From Datnioides undecimradiatus (lineage: Eukaryota; Chordata; Actinopteri; Lobotiformes; Datnioididae): a stretch of DNA of 64,000 bases. Position 1 is the stretch's first letter. Each line of letters opens with the position of its first letter. Shown here in pieces: positions 12,358 through 42,610 of this stretch. The position numbers were made by a program, and so were the translations under genes. The stretch is taken from contig WARS01000015.1 of NCBI GenBank assembly GCA_008933995.1, forward strand, positions 14,144,957-14,208,956, written 5' to 3'. The notes below the pieces were generated by a model. It saw only the letters and a list, made by a program, of their open reading frames with translations. It ran no database searches and was not told where the DNA came from.

Positions 12358-12760
12358 GTCTGTGCACTTATTGTCTGTCTTGCTGAGAGTCAGATGAGAT
12401 GACTGATGCCACTCAACTGTCTGGTCTGCTCAATATGAAGCGACAGCCAGCAGCCGGTTAGATTAGCTTAGCACAAAGACCTGACGGGGGTAAACAGCTA
12501 GCCTGGTTCTTTCTAAACGCCCACTATCTGCCCACAGCACATTTTAAGCTCACCAGTAATATGTTATACCTCAACTCTTTGCTGTTTGGGGAGGGGGGGG
12601 CGATTTCTTGGCACGTGCACTTCCTGGAGTCTTGTATGTGTGATAATTAGTGAGCCTGTAGGCAGTCTGTACGCTAAGCTAACTGGTGGCTAGCTGTAGC
12701 TTCATCCACCATACAGACATAAGCGCATGTCTCAAAATGTCGGACAGTTTCACGAAGTGT
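12358..12760. repeat. diverged perciform 'gttagcttagc' repeat (MITE-like)
   Basis: The block contains 'gttagattagcttagcac', 'aaagacctgacgggggtaaa', 'cagctagcctggttctttct', 'cacttcctggagtcttgt' and 'gctagctgtagcttcat'. It ends with 'caaaatgtcggacagttt', the outer end typical of a common teleost repeat. It belongs to the same family as 47787-48143, which preserves the other end better. The boundaries are approximate and this copy is strongly diverged. Confidence 0.65.
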
Positions 12761-14018
12761 ACAAAGCTGAATCTTTGGTTAGAATCTTTATTGTTTCGTG
12801 GTAATTACTAATAAGTGGCATTAACAAAATAGCTTCAGATCATCTCATGTTGACGATTAACATTGTGTCACATCAGAGTCTGGTTTATTTCACACAGCTG
12901 AATCATAAAATCCAGCATTCAGATGTTTTGATTCTAGTCGTTTTCTTCTGGATTATCAAACTCCTGAGCGTCGCAACATATCATGGCACTTTTTAAACGC
13001 ATGGCTGTCTGCGGGCTGGTTTGATGTGGGCATATCAGTGCTTCTTTTTAACAGCTATTTTTATGTTTTGTTGTTTTGTATGAAGAATAATTAGAAGCAA
13101 AATCAGTTAAACATTTAGTTGTTCTTGTTGAAGCTAATTAACGCTTGCGATGGAGATGCTTGTTAGATCAACATTAAAAGTTTTATTAAATTTTTCCGGT
13201 CTACGTCTGGGTTATTTTCAGTCGTACCCTGATGGGTCTGGAGCTCAAAGAGTTCAGTCTTAGCACTTCAGTTTCATATGATCCTGAGATCATCCTCCTA
13301 TAAGTGACCACTAAAATCCCTTTTCATAAAGTATCTCAGAGGAAATTTTGCAGTGTGCAGGATGTGATTTGTTTACACTTTTAAATTATTTTGTCTACAG
13401 AATCACATTTTGCAGATTAGAGACAACTCTCCAGTGGAAGCATGTCACTGAACACTTGAGTGCTTAAAATTTGCCTGTACGTTCACGCACAGTACAAAAA
13501 TGCATCCCCTTGTAGTTAGTGTTACTATTTAAAACGACATTTTTATTTTTCATAAAAACTCTTCACTCACAACTTCGTTTGTTACATATTTAAATACTTT
13601 CTACTGGTTTTGATTAGGTGAGCCCTCAAGTGAAATGAAAGCCCTTAAATGAAAGTGAAACTGTTACAGTTGAAATATCAGTTCTCAGATTCAGGGTGAA
13701 CCTCTCCACAGTTTTGCATGTGTTGAGATAATGATTTCATGTACGTGGTGGTCCATTAGTGTTGATAGTGTGATCTGCGCTCATCTGACTTAGAATCCAA
13801 ATTCAAATGTAACAGAATTTATCATTTTGGAAACTCCCACATTAGACAAAGTGAAATCACAAGGCAGCAGTATTAGCCTGTATCATCACTGATTATTTCC
13901 TAGTGAGTTCACTAAAATAACTCAGCAGAATACGCCTATCAGAAGTTTCTTATGGCGGTGACGATTGTTGAATGGAGATGATGGAGACGAAGACAATATT
14001 TCCTTTCCTTCAGGAATG

Positions 14019-14042
14019 TTTATTGCAAGACAGGAAAATAAA
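14019..14042. terminator. face-to-face poly(A) signals of rufy3 (+) and grsf1 (-)
   Basis: TTTATT at 14019-14024 is AATAAA on the - strand, about 475 nt downstream of the grsf1 stop codon. AATAAA on the + strand lies at 14037-14042, on the rufy3 side. The signals are 12 nt apart and would place the two cleavage sites past each other, so the 3' ends of the two transcripts could overlap by a few tens of bases. The grsf1 assignment is firmer than the rufy3 one. Confidence 0.5.
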
Positions 14043-14496
14043 TACAACAGTCAATGTTTGTAATGGCATCTGTTTCTCAGCATTCACCTGCAGGAGAAAC
14101 AACAGCGTTAAGTCACATCTGGAGGGGAGCTCAAACAGAAGCTCAACCAGTTGGGTGCAAGAAGCTTAAACCAGTAAATTCACACTTCCCATTGTTTACG
14201 CGTAAAAATGTTTCACTTTCTCACATAAAGAAAAGCAGTTTGATTTGTTCTATAAAAAGATGAAAATTCTCAGCTGGTGAGTTGTGATTAAACGTTTTAC
14301 AGAGATCCAGGCTGAGACCATCAAGGACTAAACCGTGTGAAATACACTTCTGTGTCCTCTGTAACTTCCTATAAAATGTGAATTAATCAGCCTCATAACT
14401 GTTTCCAAACATTTAAAGTTGTACAAAGTTGAAAGCTGTTGTATGATTCTGTCAAGAAGCAGAAATTTTGAACTTGGGCATTGAATTCAGTGTTAC

Positions 14497-17400
14497 TCAC
14501 CTTTCATCAGATACACCTTCAGAGTTCAGGAATAACTCGATGTATCTCTCTCCTACAAATTAGATGAGATTCGAATGTGAAGCGAAAATCTTGCAGTGAC
14601 CATTGAAAAGCAATGATTATTCTATCATTTTGTATTGTAAATATATATTGTTGTGAAGAACCAGGAGAACTGAGGACTAGGGAAAACAAAGAACCTGCCA
14701 AACTACGGAGATGATCTGCATTACATTAAAATTTCTGGCACACATCTAATTTTCACTTGACCTGGCAACACTGAGTACACTTAAAAAAGACTTATTCCTG
14801 GTAGTCACAGAGATCACCAGAAAAAGCCCAAAATCACTGCTTTTCTTAAGGAAAACAAAGTTCTTGATACAACAAAGCAACAGGAGGTATTCTGACTAAA
14901 AACATCACAAAAAAGCATGTGATATGCGCGGTTCAGGACTGGAGGGCTCTGCAGTGACTGTTTAAAACTGCCTACAACATCACTGGCACCCACCTACTGT
15001 GCAGCAGTGATACTTGTGAGGTGCCTGCATTAAGCCCAAACAGACACTAAAAGAGAATATCCAACCCAGCCACAGCCTGCTTGCTGCCATCTGACAAGCA
15101 ATACAGAAGTATCTGCTGCTGTACTACCAGACTAGAGAGGTGCTTCTTCAGGCTGTGATACTCCTCAATTCATCCTCCACACTGAACTTTAGATAGATAA
15201 TCCTCCCATAAACATTTTTAATGGAACAGTTGTTGCCTATTATGTGTTTACACATTTTTGGTGTTCCCACTTGTGGAGGGGGCCACTCAGGCTGCACACC
15301 CCCACCAAGGTTTCATAATCATTTGAAAATGACAGAAGGCTCTCCAGCAGTCTCACCTATGTACATTCCATCTTTGGACATGGCAGCCACAGTGTCCTGG
15401 TGGTTGCTGAAGTAAACATCGGCCTCTCCGTTCGGCCTGCCGCTAGGACCACATTCAATCAGGATCTTATCCACAGCTAGAGGATAGAAGAACTGCAAAA
15501 GAAAATAACACTAATACATCGTGTGCAATAAGACCAGCTTCGACATGTGCTTTATCTTGATTTTTTTTGTTTTTACCTTAACAATGTCTTCTCCGGACGC
15601 AAGGAAAGGAATTCCTCTCATATGGATGTAATGAAGCGGCTGCCCTGAGCCCCGAAGAGACCCTGGTGGAGCAAATTTGTTAGATTAAGCCAGGATAACA
15701 AAGTTTTCCACAAATTTGTTGAGTAGTATATTATTAGTATATCATTCTTGTTTGTTAACAAATACAAACTCACTGGATCTGGGGCTGGGCTGTAGGGGAG
15801 TCCTCCTGCTCGCCAAGTGATGCGCGGTGTAAGGAGGAGCTGAACTCCTCCTCCTCCAAGAATGAATCTCATCACTTCTGCTGGGAAACACCTCAATGTA
15901 CCTGCAAACACAGACGGGCGCAGGTGAACACAAAGCTAACAGCTATGACAAGTGAAGGAAGAGTTGGTCTGCATCTATAACAGTAACATCAGCTACTTCC
16001 TGTTGGCCACAGGACTATAAGTTGTGGATGTGAGCATCTTACCTGTTTCCGATCACCTCTCTGTCTCTCTGCAGAGCTTCTTCAGTTGCTTCTTTAGAGC
16101 TAAACTGCACATAGGCCTCTCCGGTGTTTTTTCTTCCGTAGTCAGAGACAATGGTGATCCCATTCTCCACTATATCCAAACCTTAAAGACGCAAACAGTT
16201 TATTAGTTTTTCCAACTTTCTGTACTGTGCACCTCTGTTCATCATCCTTATCCAATCCTATCATCCTATATCAAAATCATTTGATTTTCTTAAGATGTGC
16301 ATAGAGTCTTTTAATCTGATAAAATATATTTTGGGTACCTCTCCAGGAGACGTATTTGTACTTTACTTTAGTATTTCTGTTGTTCACAATTAACAGTTGT
16401 ACTCCACTGCATCTCAGAGGGACATATTGTTCTATTTACCTCCCTATATCTGACAGCTTTAAACATCAAATATAATAGGAAAACACATAAAGGGATCATG
16501 AGTGCTTTTACTTTTAATCCCTTAAGTACATTGAGTTAATTTCTACAGTTAGGTTCTGAATACAGATTACCTGAAAAAAACTGGGCGATGTCGGCCTCGG
16601 TGCAGGTGAAGGGGAGACCTCTTAGTCGCACCACATTATCATCACCCAGAGCCTGGGTGGCTTTCTTCAGGATTTTATCAGCATCAGCGTTTGTCACTTC
16701 ATACACTGCAAAGAGCAGGAAGTTGTTAACTATGGCTCCATTGAAGAGTTAAGCCAATGACAGGACCCTGAAACTGAGGCAGTTAAAGTTACAATTACTC
16801 AGTTCATTATTCATACCTGTGACTTTACTGCTCTTACATGTCAGATTGACTTTGATAACATCCAATCACCATCTTTTATTTCAGCCTTCCACAGCTTCAA
16901 ACACAAAGAGACGAACCTTCAACGTAGCGCGGGCCGAGGTACTGTCGGTGCTTCTCCAGAGCTTTGCTCACATCCTCCTCGTGCTCCACCTCAATGAAAC
17001 CTCGTCCTGTCGGCCTCCCCTGTCTGTCCATGGTGAGATGGATGCCCTTCACCCCGTCACGGATCCTACAATCTGAAGCGCGGTGTCAGTTATATTGAAC
17101 CTCCTACTAATAGCTAATGGCTACCTTAACTAAAGCTGTGAAGCTCACCATCTAACATTACAAAGACCTATCACAGATCTAAAGACTCACCTGAAAAGAA
17201 CTGCAGGAGGTCCTCAGCCGAGCACGACCACGGGAGACCTTTCACCTGCACGATGTACACCTCTTTCTTTTCTGGTTCTGAATCAGGCTGATAAGCCGGC
17301 AGGGGTGGATAATCTTCACAAGGTGCTCCAGCCTGAAAGGCATAATGGGTTATTTTGGCCTTTTCTCACAACTATCAGTATGATTACAAACTAAACAGTC

Positions 17401-18065
17401 AATCCTTTCATGATGCATATAAATCAGCAGATTAATCAATATAAAAACAATCATTTGTTGCAGTTCTATACAAGATTGCACCTCAACCAACTACAACAGT
17501 AAAACCCAGCTTGTACTCAGCATTAATGGATGACTAATAACAATCTAATGATATTGTAGATAAAAGTATAACAGTTAGGGGGCAAGTTTTCTTGGTTTTC
17601 ACTTATAAGACAGCATATTTTTGGAGGGGGATGGGAAGTTTCACCCATTTAGAAGATGTATAAATGTAAACAAGCCGCTCTAAATACATCCAAACTAACA
17701 GACTGCGGTGCGCACTTCGCTTCTCTGATGCGTAGTAAGGCCCACACATTTAGCCCAGCACTGAATCTTCTGCGATCGTCCCTGTTTGACAGGTGATGCA
17801 GCCGGTAGCTCCACCACAGTCTACAGGCACTAATTCCGCCATGTGGGTCACTGACCTTGCTACAGAAGCTGCGCTGGGCGCTCTTCACTGCGGACTGAAG
17901 CTGACACACTGCCCGGCTTGCTGATGTCCATGTCCGCTGCTGTGTGAACCCACATATGCCCGACAACAAGTCGTTTCTTGTTTTGATGCCCGTGGATAAC
18001 GTTACCTTCCTAACCGTGACACACCGCTGCAGTAAAAACAGCAGAGACCTGCCGTTGCTGGACAT
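14497..18065 (-). CDS. grsf1: G-rich sequence factor 1, mitochondrial RNA-binding protein (9 exons)
   Basis: Exons in transcript order on the - strand: 18065-17856, 17332-17191, 17072-16917, 16705-16571, 16181-16043, 15901-15774, 15662-15577, 15492-15357, 14552-14497. The sum is 1188 nt (395 aa, stop TGA 14499-14497). Residues 1-31 have Arg/Lys and no acidic residue, as expected for a mitochondrial presequence. Three quasi-RRMs follow at about 95-172 (VKGLPWSCSAEDLLQFFSD), 194-270 (VVRLRGLPFTC) and 314-388 (YIHMRGIPF ... RYIELFLNS). Family knowledge: GRSF1 binds G-rich transcripts in mitochondrial RNA granules and supports processing and decay of G-quadruplex-prone RNA. The linker between qRRM2 and qRRM3 is basic, Arg/Ser/Pro-rich and shorter than the acidic human one. 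A GTGAGT overlaps the stop codon, so a further coding exon cannot be fully excluded. Confidence 0.93.
16341..16560. repeat. fragment of a common teleost repeat in grsf1 intron 4
   Basis: The intron between exons at 16705-16571 and 16181-16043 contains 'gtatttgtactttactttag', 'gtactccactgcatctcaga' and 'tatctgacagctttaaac'. These resemble the ubiquitous fish element that reads 'acttttactccactacatttatctgacagctttag'. Both ends are missing. A second, shorter trace of the other end of the family may be at 55684-55740. Confidence 0.5.
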
Positions 18066-18320
18066 TTTGACCGAGCCGAGCCGGGTGTCAGAGTAGGTAC
18101 AGTAGTCTTTCGGACTGGACTAAGGAGATATCCACGCAGGTTCCGGTCGGTTTCTCTCTGAATGTAGCTACTTGGTTTAGCTAGCTGACGACTCCACATG
18201 AAGCTAGGAGGCTGAACTGACTCACGTGCGTCAGTCAAGGGCAGTGGTATGGTATAAACGGTGCCGTCAAGTCAACAGGAGAACGTTACCAACTTCCGGT
18301 CGTCTTCCGGGTTGATAACT
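18066..18320 (-). promoter_or_regulatory. grsf1: grsf1 promoter region with paired ETS-type sites
   Basis: Upstream of the grsf1 ATG (18065-18063) the sequence is CpG-containing and lacks a clear TATA box. Two ETS-family consensus sites lie head to tail: ACTTCCGGT at 18292-18300 and TCTTCCGGG at 18303-18311, about 230 nt from the start codon. GABPA/NRF-2 sites of this type are well known in promoters of nuclear genes for mitochondrial proteins, which suits grsf1. Motif match by eye only. Confidence 0.5.
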
Positions 18321-18521
18321 ACAAAGCTACTAAATGCGGTGTGCTTCATAAAGTAAGGCTACTACTACCACTGAGTATTTGAAATCATCCAACAGCTCTT
18401 CTTATTCTTTTAGACACCACAACGATAAAACACTTCTACACATATTTACGAAAGAGAAACATCGAATAAGAAACCAAAAATGTATAAACTTGTCGAACAG
18501 AAATCAACCAATTTAAAGGCG

Positions 18522-18576
18522 CCCCCCCCCAACTGACCTAGCCTTTATTTTTTATATCGTTGTTGTTGGGGGGGGG
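18522..18576. repeat. C-run/G-run inverted repeat
   Basis: Nine C followed by AAC (18522-18533) are mirrored by GTT followed by at least nine of twelve G (18565-18576, G run to 18579). The 12-bp arms are perfect with a 31-nt AT-rich spacer. It could form a hairpin, or a G-rich structure on one strand. Such runs are also prone to assembly error. Confidence 0.7.
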
Positions 18577-19327
18577 GGGTTAAGATGAGTTAATTAATCG
18601 TCACATTAACTATTAGTATGATTTCAAAAACATGACTCAGTTTTATTTAGTAGGCTACACAGGAAAAGGTTGTGTCCCTAACCCCGGTAAACTTGACAGT
18701 GATCCTCTGCATAAAGTACTTCCTTTCTCACTTCACTCTGTTCCTGCTCATGTTTCATTTACACTGCCACCTGTAGGCTAGGATGCCATAAAAAGTCTCA
18801 TAAAGGCTCATCTTTCATAACAATGCAAAGATTTTCATTTCTCTAGCATGTAAAGACACACTGGGGCACAGAGAGGCTTTGAGGCAGTTGCAGCACAAGG
18901 ACAAATAGGAAAATCTCAGTGAAATACTGTTTTTAATTCTGATTGTTCCACCACTAGACACCAAACTGCCTCAGTTGAACATCTTCTTTACTTAGTTTTG
19001 ATTTTAGATGTTGCAAGAGATGGTTTAATTGGTACCAGGAATACCTGAGGAAATGTGTCAGGTATGACCGATGGTTTGTCTCATTAAATATCACTTTTGG
19101 TTTGAAGTTTCAACAGCTGTGAGCTAGAATGAACTATTATCCCATATCTGATATTTATTGCAAAAAATGCATTGCCCTCTTCATTCCTGGATGACATGAT
19201 ATTAGTAAAGATCATACAGTGCAAACAAATGTGGAAACTATGTAACATGATACTTCACCTGATGAGGCTGACTTTATGTTGTCATTTAAAGTGACAGACA
19301 TGAAACTGGAGGTGACTGTAACACGCT

Positions 19328-19339
19328 GCCATCTGGTGG
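19328..19339 (-). promoter_or_regulatory. CTCF-like motif, grsf1-mapk1 interval
   Basis: On the - strand the bases read CCACCAGATGGC, which fits the vertebrate CTCF core (CCASYAGRKGGC) at every position. Its location between the rufy3/grsf1 pair and mapk1 would suit an insulator. A single 12-mer match is weak evidence by itself. Confidence 0.35.
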
Positions 19340-19504
19340 ATGAATTATGAGCATACGCTCACTAACTCTCAAAGTGTATAGGCTGTCAACACCCCTGACA
19401 TCTGATGAGACGTCTGCTTCTCCGGGATCATGGGTTGGTGTTTCAACAAGACAATGGTCTCTCACCCTTTTGCCTATGCTCCTTCCAGATCACAGCAGAG
19501 TCAA

Positions 19505-19533
19505 GGTCTCCAGGAGATGATCTCCTGAAGACC
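19505..19533. repeat. 29-nt near-perfect palindrome
   Basis: GGTCT-C-CAGGAGAT, a single centre base (19519), then ATCTCCTG-A-AGACC: 13 of 14 arm positions pair. No gene or recognised transposon end is adjacent. Confidence 0.8.
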
Positions 19534-21559
19534 GAGGTCTTGCAAAGGAATTTACTCCAGTAAACACTGCAGGATGGAATAAAATGGGATAAAAGACGTA
19601 ATACTTAGTAAAATGCTCATTAAATAACATTTAGTATTCAAGACATCTGCAAATGAAAGTGCAGAAGGCGATGCGAGTGCCAGGACATTCAAGTCAATAT
19701 AGAAATCTCCTCTGAGAAACACAGGAACATTAAGAAACACTACAAATGCAGTCAATTTTGCACACCTGCAGTATAGGCAACATGTAAAGCAAAGTTTACA
19801 TGTTTAGATTGACTTCTGCAGCACAAAAAGATGCACATCTGACTGCACTGGTATTTGTAATGTAACACGCATAAAAAGCAATTAACTTGACAGAATAACG
19901 CAGGATAAATAAATGCACTGCTTCTCAAATGCAATACAATCCCGTTAAACAAACAAAGTAAAGTAAAAAGCATTTTTATCCCAGATGTAAAAGTGTCTTA
20001 CCTCTCCAAAGCTGATTTGGGTCTGTGGCCAGATCTGTGTGCAGCTGCAGGTTTATAGATGGCTTCACTATGATGACACAGAACTGAACAGCAGAATATT
20101 TAGATCCTGCTGTTTGGTTCTTTCAAACATACACACGTTCATTTAACCAAACTCATCCTGACACACCAGAGACCAAACTAAACACCTGTGCTTTGTAAAA
20201 TTCAATATTTTTTATGCCATTTTATTTTGTGTGACCAATGTAGATCCCTGTTTATTTAGGAAAAAAGACATCCAACTATTAAAACTGGTCTTTTTTTAAA
20301 AAAAAAGTATTTCAGAGTACTGCCTTTATACTTATATTATTATTATATCATTATACTTTCAACATGACACAGGTGCCAAAGAATTGCCTGAACATATTAA
20401 TCGACAAAAATTGTGCAAAGACAATCCAAACAGAAAAGTCATCTTCTTGAATAGATTTTACACACACACACACATACACAGGACAAGAAAAAATAAAAGT
20501 GCTTCCTCTGCCATCACACTCTGCAAAATGAATGGTTGAGTTTGAAACACCAACACAGGAAGTCCAGGGCTAGAGGGCAGCATAGATTTCTAATTTTTTC
20601 CTGCAGGGCCATCTTTATTAAACCATGTAAAGTTGTTATGCAGAATTTTAACAATGTACTTTGAACATTTTCCCTATTTTACTCAACATTCAGACCAAAA
20701 ACTGAAAACAAAAAACAAAAAACAAGTGGTAATCCTGGTGGAGGTGTGTTCCTTCAGAGATTTTACAGCTCAGGAAAAGTTTCCAGTTTTTCTGCCATCA
20801 AAAGTTATTTGTTGCACTAAACACGGCGATGAAACACTCAAGAGTACCAACTTCACCATTTCCAAACACAGAGCATTAGCTTTATTACTGGCCAAATGCG
20901 CATACTTTTACAGTTAAGTTGAACAAAAGTGAAATCTTGACTGTGATTTCAGCCGATTCGGCTAGAGGTGGCAAGTGTAATGTGATCATATCTTTAATGG
21001 GGGCCCAGCAGCTTCTTCCTGCCTCAGGCCCCATAGCAAGTAAATCCAGCCAAGGTGATAAATCCAAAACCAGAAAAGTTGTTTTGCAAAGTAAAATACA
21101 TATTTACAGTACAGTGTGATATATTTTGTTTATTCCCTAAAAACCTTCCTCCCTTGATTTTTTTTGTAATCGTCTGCATTTCTCTCTATTTTTAGAAACT
21201 AAGCGACCAGTTGATTAGTCATTTATAGAAAAGAAAATCCTGTTCTTACATTAATGTATCAGTAATAATAATATTGTGATATAATATGTAATAATAGCTA
21301 TAATAGTCTGAGTACAACTGACTTTTAATATTTTAGGAAGGCCTGTATTTCTTATACGCACAGTTTTACTAAAGTCACCCTTTTGAGGCAGGATTTTTTT
21401 TTATTTGCAGTGGTGTATGTTTACAGTACTTCAGTGCACTTTGACTTAAGTTGCCTGAAGTATCTCAATATTTCATCCACCACCTGAATGGTTTTGTCGT
21501 GTTGCGGAGTCGAAAAAAGTACCTGAAGACAACGCCGGTCATTCCAAAAAAAATAAAAA

Positions 21560-21878
21560 ATAAAAAAGGAAAAAGGGGAAAGAAAAAAAGAAAACAGTGG
21601 ATCACATGACCGGCTCCGTTATTTCCTGCAGCAGCAGCCTCTCCGCTACTCGCCCCTGCCTGCCTGCGACAGCACAGCAGTGGTGTGGTCGCTCGCACAT
21701 TAACGGAAAAGAAAAAACACTCCACACGTAGTGAAGGCCTCCGCCACACTGAAAGCCCTGTTTCAGTCACAGCGACGACGGATATAAACACACTCTCTCT
21801 CACACACACACGTTTTTTTCTAACCTTAGTTGCTCTTTTTTTATTTGATAGCGTTGTAAGAAATAGCCAGTCCTCATA
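21560..21878 (+). promoter_or_regulatory. mapk1: mapk1 5' UTR and proximal promoter region
   Basis: The sequence before the mapk1 ATG (21879) is enriched in CAG/GCC and CpG compared with its surroundings. It includes TCACATGACC at about 21602-21611 (an E-box of the MITF/TFEB half type) and an ATATAAAC at about 21781. The transcription start cannot be fixed; a GC-rich TATA-less start near 21600-21700 is most likely. The only in-frame start consistent with the ERK2 N-terminus is 21879 (context CATAATGG). Confidence 0.4.
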
Positions 21879-40780
<18,902 letters not shown>

Positions 40781-41218
40781 CATCTTCCCGGGTGAGTCCA
40801 CATCTCTGCAGTCCTGCATTGAACCTCAAAACTCAAAGGCAGACAGAGTATATTACCATCAGCTGCACTAGAGTCTTGAAATAACCAACTTTTCATGGTC
40901 ATAAAGATCAGGGTGATCCCAGTCACACTCAGTTGTTCCCACCTCCGCTACTTTAAAAATGCATTACAGTCAAGTGCCCATCATGCAAACTACTTTAAGC
41001 ATTAAACTGCGAATGAGTGTTGTTACAGCTTTACCAAACCACTGATTCACTCATGCTAAATTTAACAACTCTCCACTCAAGAGCAGAAGGGAAGACGTCA
41101 TGGAGTCAGTCGGTAGGTTTTGCCCAGCCAATAAGAGCACGAAGGGTGAGAGGACTCTTTAAGAACGAACTGTGCTCTCAGTGTGTGGCGTGAATGCAGT
41201 GAAGAACGAGGCTGAGCT

Positions 41219-41254
41219 ACACACACACACACACACACACACAGACACACACAC
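41219..41254. repeat. (AC)n microsatellite
   Basis: About 34 nt AC repeat with one GA-type interruption, inside the probable mapk1 3' UTR intron. Confidence 0.9.
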
Positions 41255-42569
41255 GTACTCAGAGCAGAGAGGTTTCTGCTTTAGAATGTAAATGCCATGA
41301 AACAATCCTAAAATTAAGTTTCATTTATCTGAGATACTGCTATGTTCTCATTAATGCTGCTCCCAGTCTTTATTCACTCTTTAGCTAGCTCAACCGTCAC
41401 TGCTCTCTCTCGCTCACTTGTTGAGTCAGGGAGGAGGAGCCAACTTTGAATGGTGTGTTTAGAAACCGCAAAACCTCCTGCATAGTATGCAGTTATGGCT
41501 CAGAGGAAGCACAGGTATCTAACATTGAGCATAATTATCTAAACAGTGACTGTACAGTAAAGTGTTTGCATTTAATAACTGATATTTTTAAAGAAATATG
41601 ATCCATGGAAAATTGATCTGACAGTGGATATATATGACAGTTTTATGACACTTACAATATTCATTACATGGGAAATTGCGCTAAAAGTGTCAGAATTTAT
41701 TTCAGAATTGATTTATTTAGTTAATATTTAGGTTTTAAGCTTGAAACTTAGGATCTTTATCCCATTATTGTTGGATGTAAGCACAAAATATCAGCATGCA
41801 GGTGGTGTTAAATGTTAAAAACAAATAAAAGCTGTTGGTTATTAAAGACCGCTTTAGAAGCAAAGTATACTATTAAAAAAAAGCCTGGATATAAAAGAGC
41901 AAAGGGAGATAACGTGATCATTTCCCACCCTAATGACTCTCCTCAGATGTGGTGTCTTTATCCCTCCGTACTCTGCTAACCACCAGCTGCTCTGACAGGC
42001 CTCTCGCTGTGATAATAACTATCAGTGCTACATTTTATAGCCCATCATCCGCTTTCTGCCAGCGTATGTAATTAGTGTGTTTCCTCTCTGTAGCATTTCG
42101 ATACATAACACGAGTCCATGAAATGGAACAGAGGGTGATATCTCCTAAACTGGAGCAGCACAAAGCACAAGGCTGCTCTAAGCAGCAGCTTTAAAATGTA
42201 CTTTCACATCTTAGCTTCGTATTTCAGCACCTGTAACTTCTGTAAAATATATCTTTAAACTTTATAAACAGCTGCAGCTGTAGTTGAGTTTAATGGGTTT
42301 TTATATAAATAGAATATTTGTAAGTGCTTTATTACATTAATCAGACATTCTTACATAATCATTTCTTCTAAATTGCAAATTTTAATTAAATAACCCCAAA
42401 ACATTCTTTGCCGTGGTGTTGCCTGCACTGAGCTGGGCTGTTGGTGGTCACCTGTCACACACCGTTTACATCAGCCGCAGTGAACTCTGCAGGTGTCACA
42501 CTTGATGGTGGCTGTCACAGCTCACGCAAAAGTCCAAGCTCTTCTGTTTCTTACTTCAAACAATCCGCC

Positions 42570-42570
<1 letters not shown>

Positions 42571-42608
<38 letters not shown>
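42571..42608. repeat. (AC)n microsatellite
   Basis: About 37 nt of uninterrupted AC in the probable mapk1 3' UTR intron, 640 nt before the predicted last exon. Confidence 0.9.

Positions 42609-42610
<2 letters not shown>

Larger units (their letters stand above)
11148..14042 (+). other. rufy3 3' flank / long 3' UTR candidate, with two MITE insertions
   Basis: Downstream of the rufy3 stop (TGA 11145-11147) no AATAAA suited to a short 3' UTR was noticed. A clear + strand AATAAA is at 14037-14042, so the long transcript may carry about 2.9 kb of 3' UTR. The interval contains a G run at 11237-11246, an A run near 11539, and repeat elements at 11865-12057 and 12358-12760. No coding gene was found between rufy3 and grsf1. 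Confidence 0.45.
18312..21380. other. grsf1-mapk1 intergenic region
   Basis: Roughly 3 kb with no gene recognised on either strand. It holds a C9/G12 inverted repeat (18522-18576), a near-palindrome (19505-19533), a CTCF-like motif (19328-19339), a weaker one near 20567-20581, and (CA)n at about 20462-20480. Open frames here are short and have no family resemblance. In human the flanking gene pairs lie on different chromosomes, so this is a synteny junction. Confidence 0.6.
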
